Part shown: positions 26,909-34,923 of the stretch, piece after piece
Layout: each line of letters opens with the position of its first letter
Numbering within the stretch: the stretch's first letter is position 1
From: Janthinobacterium sp. 61
Lineage (GTDB): Bacteria; Pseudomonadota; Gammaproteobacteria; Burkholderiales; Burkholderiaceae_D
DNA: 64,000 bases
Direction of reading: 5' to 3'
Assembly: GCF_002846335.1 (NCBI RefSeq)
Contig: NZ_PJMQ01000001.1
Span: forward strand, 2,542,001 to 2,606,000
Notes under the pieces: model-generated
Seen by the model: the letters and a program-made list of their open reading frames with translations, nothing else
The model's database searches: none
Told to the model about the DNA's origin: nothing
Translations under genes and position numbers: made by a program

Positions 26909-27519
26909 CACTTGAGGACCATGGCATCTGGCGCGGCCGGCGCCGACTTTCTCCACGCCAGCAAGCCGATGAAGGCCATCACCACGAAGAAGGCATACAG
27001 CACGGCCGTCAGGGTCAGGCCCTTGTGCAGATACAGCCAGACATACAGCACGTCGACGACGATCCAGGCGATCCAGTTTTCCAGCTTCTTGCGCGACAGC
27101 AGGAATTGCCCCACCAGGCTGCCAGCGGTGAGGAAACCGTCCGCATGGGGCACGTCCGTGTCCGTCGTCGTCAGCAGCCAGGCAATGAGCAGGAAACCGA
27201 TCAGCCAGCCCACGGCGCAGGCCAGCCAGCCGCGTCCATTCAGACGCGTGACGGGCAGGGTCTTGCCGCCGCTGGCCGGATGCAGCCACTGGTACCAGCC
27301 CCAGAACGAGACGCTGATGAACAGCAGTTGCAAGGCCATGTCGCCATACAGGCGCGACTCGAAAAACACGAAACCGTAGGCTGCCGAGGAAATGATGGCG
27401 AACAGCCACGCCCAGTGATTCTGGCGGATGTTCAGCGCAACGGTTGTCAGTGCCAGGACAAAGGAAATCAGTTCAAGCGGCGTGGTGGCAAAACCCAGCA
27501 GGAGAAGCGTATCGTTCAT
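26908..27519 (-). CDS. PnuC-family vitamin transporter (PnuT-like)
   Basis: A membrane protein of 203 residues with about seven hydrophobic helices, of the PnuC family that takes up vitamins by facilitated diffusion. Characteristic pieces are the TTPLELISFVLAL start, FWGWYQWLHP, and WIAWIVVDVLYVWLYLHKGL near the C-terminus. The family includes PnuC (nicotinamide riboside), PnuT (thiamine) and PnuX (riboflavin). The TPP-riboswitch receptor converging on it favours PnuT. The ATG at 27517-27519 is used; a longer frame adds 15 residues. No riboswitch is seen before this gene itself. Confidence 0.82.
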   Translation of the reverse strand: MNDTLLLLGFATTPLELISFVLALTTVALNIRQNHWAWLFAIISSAAYGFVFFESRLYGDMALQLLFISVSFWGWYQWLHPASGGKTLPVTRLNGRGWLACAVGWLIGFLLIAWLLTTTDTDVPHADGFLTAGSLVGQFLLSRKKLENWIAWIVVDVLYVWLYLHKGLTLTAVLYAFFVVMAFIGLLAWRKSAPAAPDAMVLK

Positions 27520-27605
27520 GGGAATCGTGATGAGGCTGGTGGCGCAGTATGCAATACCGGCCATGAATAAGCAAGATTGCCCGCGCCGTCACGCCCCCTC
27601 CCCCC

Positions 27606-28124
27606 TCAGGCAAAGCCCCCTTTGACGGCGCGCGCCAGCGAGCGCTGCACAATCAGCTTGTGGAAAGGCCGGATCAGCAGGATGTAGGCACGGCCCACCC
27701 TGTTGTGGCAATGCACGACGCTGGACACGGTGACGCTGCCATGCCGCCCCGCGCCACGGTTGCGCAGCACGGACAGGCGGAAATCGAGGTGACTGTCATC
27801 CTCGCCCAGGATGATTTCATCGTCGCTGACGGCAAAGATGCGGAAGATGCCAATGCGCTTGCCTGGCCTGGCTTCCATCTGCTTTGCCGTCCGGATGCCG
27901 AAGCGCGCCACGATGGCGTCGCGCAGCACCATCAACTTGCGCGCCCAGCCCGGCTGATTGCCCAGCAGCTGGCGCGCCAGGCTTTCCATGTCCAGTTCGC
28001 GCGCGCCCGCGTTCGGCAGGTCGACGGCATACGCATCGGCCAGGTTGCTGCCCGGGTACAAGGGGGCGATGCTGGCGCCGGGCGGCAAGGCCACGGCGCG
28101 GACGGCGATGTTCATCTCTTGCAT
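27606..28124 (-). CDS. DUF2867 family protein
   Basis: A 172-residue soluble protein of the DUF2867 family. It has PGSNLADAYAVDLP near the start, the WARKLMVLRDAIVARFGI segment and the end RAYILLIRPFHKLIVQRSL, typical of the family. The function is unknown; relatives are often divergent from TetR-type regulators, as here. The start at 28124 has GGAG five bases upstream. The intergenic region holds a directly repeated motif probably bound by the regulator. Confidence 0.82.
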   Translation of the reverse strand: MQEMNIAVRAVALPPGASIAPLYPGSNLADAYAVDLPNAGARELDMESLARQLLGNQPGWARKLMVLRDAIVARFGIRTAKQMEARPGKRIGIFRIFAVSDDEIILGEDDSHLDFRLSVLRNRGAGRHGSVTVSSVVHCHNRVGRAYILLIRPFHKLIVQRSLARAVKGGFA

Positions 28125-28136
28125 GTGCTCTCCATG

Positions 28137-28189
28137 TGTTCAGTGATAACATAACCATCATACACGACAATGTGAACAGCGATAACATA
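28137..28189. promoter_or_regulatory. Directly repeated operator-like motif
   Basis: CAGTGATAACATA (28141-28153) and CAGCGATAACATA (28177-28189) are 12 of 13 identical and 36 bases apart. They fill the 67-base gap between the divergent DUF2867 and TetR genes, so they are good candidates for binding sites of the TetR protein. Confidence 0.5.
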
Positions 28190-28191
28190 GA

Positions 28192-28827
28192 ATGACGACA
28201 ACGAGTACCTATCATCACGGCAACTTGCGCGACACCCTGGTCGCCACCGCCATCGCGCAACTGGCGCAGCAGCACGACGCGGCCCTCTCGCTGCGCGAAC
28301 TGGCGCGCACGGTGGGCGTATCGATCGCCGCCGTGTACCGCCACTTCCCCAGCAAGGAAGCCTTGCTGGCCGATGTGGCGGCGGCCGGTTTCGCCAGCCT
28401 GATCGCCAAATGGGAGGCAGAACTGCCACCGCCGGGCAGCCTGCCCGCGGAGCAGCGTTTTCAGCTGCTGGGCCAGCAATACATCGAATTCGCCCTGGCC
28501 GCGCCTGCCCATTACCGGCTGATGTTCGAACACCAGGACGTGCGCCAGTTCCCCGCCCTGCAGGAAGCGGCGCAAGCGTGCTTCCAGTACGTGCTGCAGA
28601 CGGCCGGCGCGGCCGTGCGCGAAGCGGGCCTGGATCCCCGCTGGGACAAGGCCGCCGCCAGCGCCGGCTGGTCGCTGGGCCACGGCTACGTGATGCTGCT
28701 GCTGAGCGGGCGCCTGGCCATGGCGGACGGTGGCGACGATTTGTCGCCGGCCATGGTGCCGAGGTTTTTTCAATTGCCGGTGGAGGCGCTGCGGCTGGCC
28801 AGGGATACAGCGGGACAACCGCAATAA
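28192..28827 (+). CDS. TetR/AcrR family transcriptional regulator
   Basis: A 211-residue regulator. The helix-turn-helix lies at about residues 12-58 (LSLRELARTVGVSIAAVYRHFPSKEALLA) and the ligand-binding domain follows, with the WHG-type end. It probably represses the divergent DUF2867 gene and itself from the shared 67-base promoter region, judging by position. The ligand is unknown. Confidence 0.9.
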   Translation: MTTTSTYHHGNLRDTLVATAIAQLAQQHDAALSLRELARTVGVSIAAVYRHFPSKEALLADVAAAGFASLIAKWEAELPPPGSLPAEQRFQLLGQQYIEFALAAPAHYRLMFEHQDVRQFPALQEAAQACFQYVLQTAGAAVREAGLDPRWDKAAASAGWSLGHGYVMLLLSGRLAMADGGDDLSPAMVPRFFQLPVEALRLARDTAGQPQ

Positions 28828-28881
28828 GATCAAATTGGCGCAGTGTTATCGGCAGGCGCCGACTTCAGGAGCTGATGATTC

Positions 28882-29373
28882 ATGAATAACATATCGATAG
28901 ATACGCTTTCCGTGATCGCCAGGCAATGCATTGCGGTCACGTGCCTGCAACGCTTTTGCCAGCGGCATGCCCTTCACCATCGGGCGCTGTCCGCGTTCGC
29001 CGGCCACGTGTGGGAGGTGGCGCAGGTCGAGCCCGGGGATTTTGCGGCCTGGGTGCGGGGCTTTGCGTCCTTGCCTGTGACGGGCATGGGAGACCCCTGG
29101 CCGGACGATCTCCGCATGGCCATGCCCGGGTACCTGCTCGGTGCGCTGGAGCAACTTGTCGGGCATGTGCTGGAAACGAGCGCCTGTACCTGGTATGGCG
29201 ATGACCTGCCGGCAAGCCGGCGGCAGCTGGAAGCCGTCCTTGACATCTGTGTCCGGCATGAGGTGGCTGTACCGCAGCTTGAACACTATGTGCAGCACGA
29301 TGCGGCGCTGCGTGGCGGCTGGGGGCCATTGCTGACGGACGGGGAAGTCCGGGCATGGCAAGCCCTGATATAG
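28882..29373 (+). CDS. Hypothetical protein at the edge of the VgrG island
   Basis: A 163-residue soluble, mostly helical protein rich in His, Trp and Cys (CLQRFCQRHALHHRALSAF, DPWPDDLRMAMPGYLLGAL, CTWYGDD). No family is recognised. It has AGGAG ten bases before the ATG. It runs toward the 186-residue gene, with only 3 bases between their stops. It lies just beyond a type VI effector-immunity region, so an immunity role is possible, but nothing in the sequence shows it. Confidence 0.65.
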   Translation: MNNISIDTLSVIARQCIAVTCLQRFCQRHALHHRALSAFAGHVWEVAQVEPGDFAAWVRGFASLPVTGMGDPWPDDLRMAMPGYLLGALEQLVGHVLETSACTWYGDDLPASRRQLEAVLDICVRHEVAVPQLEHYVQHDAALRGGWGPLLTDGEVRAWQALI

Positions 29374-29376
29374 CAT

Positions 29377-29937
29377 TCAGCCCGCAGTTGCCCCGTCTTG
29401 CATGGCTTTGCCCCCGGCCAGCCGCAACTGGTCGAGCAGACGTTCCTCTTCATCGGTATCGGCATCGACTTGCGTGACCACGGTCCAGAATCGCGCGCAC
29501 GTCTTGATCTGGTCGAAAGCATGGCTCGTTTCAAGCCGCACCATCGTTTTCCTGAGACTGTGCAGATAGCCTTCTTCAATGGCGCCCAGCTGCTCGTCAT
29601 CGGCGGCCTCGATCAGCTCGCGCAGCGCACCTTCGATCCTTCCGTGGCCGTCCTCCCACAGTTGGCCAATTTCCGGTACATCGTCTTCCATGCACTCGTT
29701 CGACCAGTCCGGAGGATAGTCATCGCGCTCCCGGTTATCGGGATCGGTGTCAAAGCTCAAGGAAATGGATGGAAACGATACGGCATTGAAGGCAAAGGCT
29801 GAAAATGCCTGATCCTTGAAAGCGGACGCGCCAAGCAGCGCCAGCGAGGCGCTGGCCAGCCTGAACCAGGTTGCTTCAACGTCATAGGCCGTTTCAAACG
29901 CGTGCCAATCCGGCGGCAAATCGGGAGTCTGGGGCAT
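29377..29937 (-). CDS. Acidic hypothetical protein
   Basis: A 186-residue protein, strongly acidic, with a long helical second half (GRIEGALRELIEAADDEQLGA; DEEERLLDQLRLAGG). It starts MPQTPDLPPDWHAFE. No family is recognised. Its promoter-like TATAAT (29978-29983, minus strand) lies in the short non-homologous DNA where the duplicated immunity sequence stops. Its start overlaps by 44 bases the terminal frame of the broken immunity copy. Origin and role unknown. Confidence 0.65.
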   Translation of the reverse strand: MPQTPDLPPDWHAFETAYDVEATWFRLASASLALLGASAFKDQAFSAFAFNAVSFPSISLSFDTDPDNRERDDYPPDWSNECMEDDVPEIGQLWEDGHGRIEGALRELIEAADDEQLGAIEEGYLHSLRKTMVRLETSHAFDQIKTCARFWTVVTQVDADTDEEERLLDQLRLAGGKAMQDGATAG

Positions 29938-31215
29938 GGGGGCCTGTCAAAAAAGAATAGCGGTGGGTAGTGGAGGAATTATACGTGGCACAGCCAATGC
30001 TGCAGACGGTGGCGCGTGAACAGTGCGGGCGATGCCGGGACCGCAATCCGGCCGATTGCCAGTATGCGGAAAATGGCGCGGCCGGCGCGTCGCTGTGCAA
30101 GCCGGTGGGACGCAGCGCATAGTCGACGACCAGGAAATATGGTTTTTGCAACAGCGAGGCGGCGCTTGGCTGCGGGATGGCGGGCGGCGGGCGGACGCCC
30201 ATGGCGGCGTCGAGCAAGCTCTTTCGTTGACCATCCCACGGCGGCAGATCGGCCGGTGGCAATGGCAGGATTTTATCGAGGTTGGGAAAGCGGCGATTGG
30301 GGTTGAAGCCGAGGGCGTTACTAAGCATACGATATCGCTCTCCACGAGCCTTGTCCACATATGGCGCCAGCATATCGGCAAGATCAAAAGGCGAACCAAA
30401 TTCAATTGCCAATGCATTTGCACAATCCTCGCAACCAAACTTAACACCTTCATGTAACACCTTTAATGCACGACTTTTTGTTTCAGCGTTACGCCGTCCA
30501 TTTATTTCTCCACTGGCAGCACGCGGAGACAAATACAAAAAATGCAATTGATAGGCTGCTAGACCGTTTCCTTGGCCAAAAGCACACTCCAACATTTTTG
30601 TCGCTACCGGAATATTGGACCAATAACCCGCGCCCTCACTACTCGGTCCCACTTTTAATTTACCCGCCAAAAATGCCATCGCTTGCGGGTTACCCATCTG
30701 CGCCGCCTTTTGCCAGAAGGCATAAGCGCGAGTGATGTCGCCGTTGACACCCGTGCCATTCGCGTAATACGTCCCCATCCGGTCATATGCCGCCGGTATG
30801 CCCAGCCGCATCGCCTTTCCACCAGTTGAACCGCCTCTTCCTCACCATATAGAGGATCGCGCCCTTCCACATACAGGCTGGCCAGATTGAGCATCGCCTT
30901 CCAGTGCAACCGCTCTGCCGCCTGACGCGTCAGAGCGACGATTTTTTTGTAATCGCGGTCTTCCACGAAAATTTCAGGATCTTCCATGGCGCGCGCTTCG
31001 AGAAACCAGTCCTCCGCTTGCGCATCGATGGGCGGCACCTTGCTCGACTCGGTTTCACAGATAAAATCCGCGACATGCGGATTGAAAAGCGGCAGGCTTT
31101 GGTTGCGTGGCCAAACCTTGTCGCCTGGTACTTTGCAGGCAAGCAGGCAGCACAAGAAGACAAGCGATGCGAGGCGTCCTCTCGTGCCAGCCATGCTGGA
31201 TTGATTGCTATCCAT
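29894..31215 (-). pseudogene. Broken second copy of the Sel1-repeat immunity lipoprotein (Tli5-like)
   Basis: A tandem duplicate of the intact gene just upstream (31243-32838). It starts at 31215 with GGAGG five bases before, has a lipoprotein signal (LCCLLAC) and follows the intact copy closely until a one-base loss in a T-run (TTT at 30816-30818; the intact copy has TTTT at 32438-32441) shifts the frame. The reading continues in the next frame as a Sel1-type region (MRLGIPAAYDRMG...), with a clearly diverged, AT-richer middle (about 30320-30680), then near-identity again until about 30050, where homology stops. The last 130 or so residues of the intact protein are missing, and an unrelated tail runs to 29894. 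If the frameshift is a sequencing error, the protein would still be C-terminally truncated. Confidence 0.85.
29978..29983 (-). promoter_or_regulatory. Possible -10 element for the acidic hypothetical gene
   Basis: TATAAT on the minus strand, about 40 bases before the ATG at 29937. A -35 is poor (CTGCAG 16 bases upstream). It lies outside the duplicated DNA. Confidence 0.35.
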
Positions 31216-31242
31216 TGCATCCTCCATCGCTGCCGCGCCGTC

Positions 31243-32838
31243 CTATCCAAGATCAGGAAGGGACATATCCATCAAATGCCACGTCACCTCGCCATCTGGC
31301 AAATCCAGCAGCCAGTCGCGGCGCGGTTGCGGGAACGGCGCGCCCTGGGTCAGCCAGGCCTGGCGCCAGTACTGGTTGACGATGGCCTGCAGCGGATGGT
31401 CGGCCGCTACCCACGGTTGCCAGACGCCGCTGACCGGACAGGCTTGCCCGCAAGTGCAGCTCAATAAAGGCTCGGGGCGCGCCACCTCGCGCAGCAAGCC
31501 GTGCGCCGCGCGCGGTTCCACTGCCCCATGGTTATGCCGTATCGTCAGGCACTGCTCCCACGTCACGGGGCCATAACGACTCTTGCCAGCGGCATCGAGC
31601 ACACTGAAATGGCGGAACTCTTCGCCTTTGCGAAATAGCCGGGCCGGCTCCGTCAAGCCCTGCCCAGCGGCCGGTTGCCAGTATGCGGAAAATGGCGCGG
31701 TCGGCGCATCGCTGTGCAAGCCGGTGGGACGCAGCGCATAGTCGGCGGCCAGGAAATACGGTTTTTGTAACAGCGAAGCGGCGCTTGCGTGCGGGATGGC
31801 AGGCGGCGGACGCACACCCATGGCGGCATCTAGCAGGCTCTTTCGTTGACCATCCCACGGCGGCAGATCGGCCGGTGGCAATGGCAAGATTTTATCGAGG
31901 TTGGGAAAGCGGCGATTGGGATTGAAGCCGAGGGCACGATTAAGTACCGCATAACGTTCGCCGCGAGCCTTGTCAATGAACGGCACTAACATATCGGACA
32001 TATTGAAAGGTTGGCTGAACTCTATTGAGAGATCGCGTGCGCACTGCGCACAACCCAGGCGGACACCTTCATGTAAAACTTTTAGTGCGCGGTCTTTTGT
32101 TTCTGGCGTCCGATGGTCGCCAATTATTGTGCCATCTGCAGTTCTTGGCGCAGCATATAAATAATATAAATCATATGCCGCAGGACCATAACCTTGGGCA
32201 ACAGCACACTCCAGCATTTTGGTCGCTACAGGAATGTTGCCCCACATATCAATACCTGGGTGATCCTCTCCAGCAGTCAATTTTTCGCCGAGAAACCCCA
32301 TTGCCTGTGGATTTCCCATCTGCGCCGCCTTTTGCCAGAAGGCATAAGCACGCGTGATGTCGCCGTTGACACCCGTGCCATTCGCATAATACGTTCCCAT
32401 CCGGTCATACGCCGCCGGTATGCCCAGCCGCATCGCCTTTTCCACCAGTTGAACCGCCTCTTCCTCACCATATAGAGGATCGCGCCCTTCCACGTACAGG
32501 CTGGCCAGGTTGAGCATCGCCTTCCAGTGCAACCGCTCTGCCGCTTGACGCGTCAGAGCGACGATTTTTTTGTAATCGCGGTCTTCCACGAAAATTTCAG
32601 GATCTTCCATGGCGCGTGATTCGAGGAACCAGTCCTCGGCTTGCGCATCGATGGGCGGCACCTTGCTCGCCTCGATTTCGCAAATAAAATCCGCGACATG
32701 AGGATTGAAGAGCGGCAGACTTTGGTTGCGTGGCAGGACTTTGTCGTTAGGCATTTTGCAAGCAATCAAAGGAACAAAGAGAGGAACTGCCAACGCAAAA
32801 AATGGCAGGCGAAAAGATACGGTATTTTTCTTACGCAT
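31243..32838 (-). CDS. Sel1-repeat lipoprotein, probable Tli5-type T6SS immunity protein
   Basis: A 531-residue predicted periplasmic lipoprotein. The signal peptide ends in a lipobox LIAC (cysteine near residue 27). Sel1-like repeats (about 115-240) are seen, for example AYDRMGTYYANGTGVNGD and AFWQKAAQMGNPQAMGFL. The second half is less typical, with a Trp-rich end and a cysteine cluster CTCGQAC. It begins two bases after the stop of the phospholipase D effector gene. Sel1-repeat proteins are the known immunity proteins of Tle5 (PldA/PldB) effectors, so this is inferred to neutralise the effector in the periplasm. The start MRKKNTVSF is the only one giving a signal peptide. Confidence 0.82.
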   Translation of the reverse strand: MRKKNTVSFRLPFFALAVPLFVPLIACKMPNDKVLPRNQSLPLFNPHVADFICEIEASKVPPIDAQAEDWFLESRAMEDPEIFVEDRDYKKIVALTRQAAERLHWKAMLNLASLYVEGRDPLYGEEEAVQLVEKAMRLGIPAAYDRMGTYYANGTGVNGDITRAYAFWQKAAQMGNPQAMGFLGEKLTAGEDHPGIDMWGNIPVATKMLECAVAQGYGPAAYDLYYLYAAPRTADGTIIGDHRTPETKDRALKVLHEGVRLGCAQCARDLSIEFSQPFNMSDMLVPFIDKARGERYAVLNRALGFNPNRRFPNLDKILPLPPADLPPWDGQRKSLLDAAMGVRPPPAIPHASAASLLQKPYFLAADYALRPTGLHSDAPTAPFSAYWQPAAGQGLTEPARLFRKGEEFRHFSVLDAAGKSRYGPVTWEQCLTIRHNHGAVEPRAAHGLLREVARPEPLLSCTCGQACPVSGVWQPWVAADHPLQAIVNQYWRQAWLTQGAPFPQPRRDWLLDLPDGEVTWHLMDMSLPDLG

Positions 32839-32840
32839 GA

Positions 32841-34898
32841 TCAACCCAGACGTATGGTGGAGCTGCGTTTGTCTTCCAATGGCAGCAAAAAACCAGTCAT
32901 TTTCTTGAAAATTGCAGTTTCGGATTTGTTGAATTTTTTCTTGCGGTTTTCCTTCATAAGTTTTGTCCAATTTTCAAACGCCAATGCAATCTCCGCCTTC
33001 GTCCCTCCCCCGCCATCGACCAATCCCCCGCTATGCATGCGCCACACCCGCTTGCGCAAATCGCGGGCCACGCGGCGGTCGATGGTGGCGATATTGATTT
33101 CGCTGTCGACGGCCATGCTGCGCTGATTCAGGTTGGCGCTGCCCAGCGTCATGAACACGTCGTCGACCAGCATCAATTTGGAATGGATGTAGATTTCACG
33201 GTAGCGCCAGCGGTCCTTGTCAAACGCGCTGACATTGAGCATGGCCACCGATACCTTCAGCCCGAATTCGCTCTCGAGCGTCATCACGCCGGGTTTGTTG
33301 ATGCCATTGGAATGCTGCACCACGTCGGGCAACTTGACTTCCGCCTCGGTGGAAATGCCGAATCCTGCCCTGACACGCCGGGTTTTGGGTCGCTTGTTAT
33401 AGTCGTCGATCATGGTGTTTTGCCCCGTCATGCCCGCGTGCTGCCCCAGTGTCGCTAGCGTATCGTGGGTGCGCGGCACCATCTGCGCGCGCTCCGGTAC
33501 CGGAATGACGATGAATACGTGCATGACCGGCATATCTTCAAGACTCTTGCCCGCCTTGACACTGCCGGCCTTCCAGGCGGCGACCACCTTCTTGCGCTCG
33601 GCCAGCAAGTGCCGGGCCCATTCTTCATACTGGAAATACTGGTTTTCCACATACAGGTAGCCGGCCGCCAAGCTGGCCTGGGTCACCGCGCGAAAGTAGG
33701 TTTCCTTGATGGTCTTGTCTTGCTCCTCGGGCTGCGTCAGGACGATCTGCACGGTGGAGTCGTCCGGCCCTGCCTCGCGCAACAGCCGCGCTGGTGGGCT
33801 GCCACATGGCAACTCCCGGCTAACACAGTCGGTGGAAGCCGAACGCGTGCGGTCGTCGATCGCGCGGTCCCATGCCTTCACGAAATTGTTGTACAGCGCG
33901 ATCAATGCCTTGCCACCGTCGATGCGGCAGGCATAATCCTGATACGGTTTCAGCGTGGCGAACCCGCCGTCCGCGACCATTCCCTGCAAACACTCGCGCT
34001 GCTCGTTGACGCCGCCCTGTTCACGGCGCGTATCGTCGAGCAGATGGGCCGTCGTATCCCAATAATCGGTCACCGAGTTCAGGCCCATCACGTAACCGAC
34101 GGCCTTGGCTCCCTCTTCGTGGGCGAAATCGATCAAGACCGGCTTTTGGTGGTGCGTGCCCAGGTATTGCATGCCGGGCTTTTCGATTTCCCCCATCGTC
34201 AAGCCGCCCGGCTGGTTTATTTCGGTCGCGATACTCTTGCTGATCGCGGCGCTGTCGCCATGCCGCAAGCGAATCTCCAGGCCCTCCAACAAGCCATGGA
34301 ACGCGGCCGCATACCAGCTGTGACAATATTCTTGACGCGCCATTATCGGAATATTCTCGGGCCGGACGTATTCGCCCCAATAACCATTGCCTAAAACATG
34401 TTTCTTGTTTTGGACCGCATCGTGCAACATCGCCAGGCTGGCTTTGGCGCCGATATTGTCGGTGCGTTGTCCATCGGGGTTCCATGACGAGGTGCCGTGC
34501 GAATAGCCCGGCATAGTACGCGCTATCGGCGAACCGATCCGGTCATACCAGACCAGCAGGCGCACCCTGACGTGACGCCGTGCGGCGGCGATCAGCAAGT
34601 CGCCAAACGTTTCGCCCCGCGGCCAGGTGGCGCTGTTGCCGCGCACCAGTTCCATGCCCGGGTCGAAACCCCAGCAGCACAGGTCGATCGAATGTTTAGC
34701 CCTGGCGATCTCGGCGGCGATGTCGGCGAACCCTTCCTGTCCGCAAATGAACAGCGTCAGCTTGTTGTTATGTGTAATCGGATGAGTGGCCTTGCCCTTC
34801 AGGTTACGGTTTTCCAGCAGCCACTGGAGCGAACTCGTCGCAGTGCGTCCGACTTCGTCGATGTGGGTGGTTTCGATGCGGCCGCTCGATTCCGGCAT
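32841..34898 (-). CDS. Phospholipase D-family T6SS effector (Tle5-like)
   Basis: A 685-residue protein with the two HKD motifs of phospholipase D: HQKPVLID near residue 248 and HSKLMLVD near residue 571, the second followed by GSANLNQRSM. No signal peptide is present, which fits secretion by VgrG. Its 5' neighbour is vgrG (25 bases upstream, same strand) and its 3' neighbour is a Sel1-repeat lipoprotein, the standard vgrG-tle5-tli5 order. Such enzymes degrade phosphatidylethanolamine in target cells. The ATG at 34896-34898 has GGAG six bases upstream; the longer open frame overlaps vgrG and is arginine-rich, so it is rejected. Confidence 0.88.
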   Translation of the reverse strand: MPESSGRIETTHIDEVGRTATSSLQWLLENRNLKGKATHPITHNNKLTLFICGQEGFADIAAEIARAKHSIDLCCWGFDPGMELVRGNSATWPRGETFGDLLIAAARRHVRVRLLVWYDRIGSPIARTMPGYSHGTSSWNPDGQRTDNIGAKASLAMLHDAVQNKKHVLGNGYWGEYVRPENIPIMARQEYCHSWYAAAFHGLLEGLEIRLRHGDSAAISKSIATEINQPGGLTMGEIEKPGMQYLGTHHQKPVLIDFAHEEGAKAVGYVMGLNSVTDYWDTTAHLLDDTRREQGGVNEQRECLQGMVADGGFATLKPYQDYACRIDGGKALIALYNNFVKAWDRAIDDRTRSASTDCVSRELPCGSPPARLLREAGPDDSTVQIVLTQPEEQDKTIKETYFRAVTQASLAAGYLYVENQYFQYEEWARHLLAERKKVVAAWKAGSVKAGKSLEDMPVMHVFIVIPVPERAQMVPRTHDTLATLGQHAGMTGQNTMIDDYNKRPKTRRVRAGFGISTEAEVKLPDVVQHSNGINKPGVMTLESEFGLKVSVAMLNVSAFDKDRWRYREIYIHSKLMLVDDVFMTLGSANLNQRSMAVDSEINIATIDRRVARDLRKRVWRMHSGGLVDGGGGTKAEIALAFENWTKLMKENRKKKFNKSETAIFKKMTGFLLPLEDKRSSTIRLG

Positions 34899-34923
34899 GG
34901 CGCTCTCCTGTCGGTGTCGTGCA

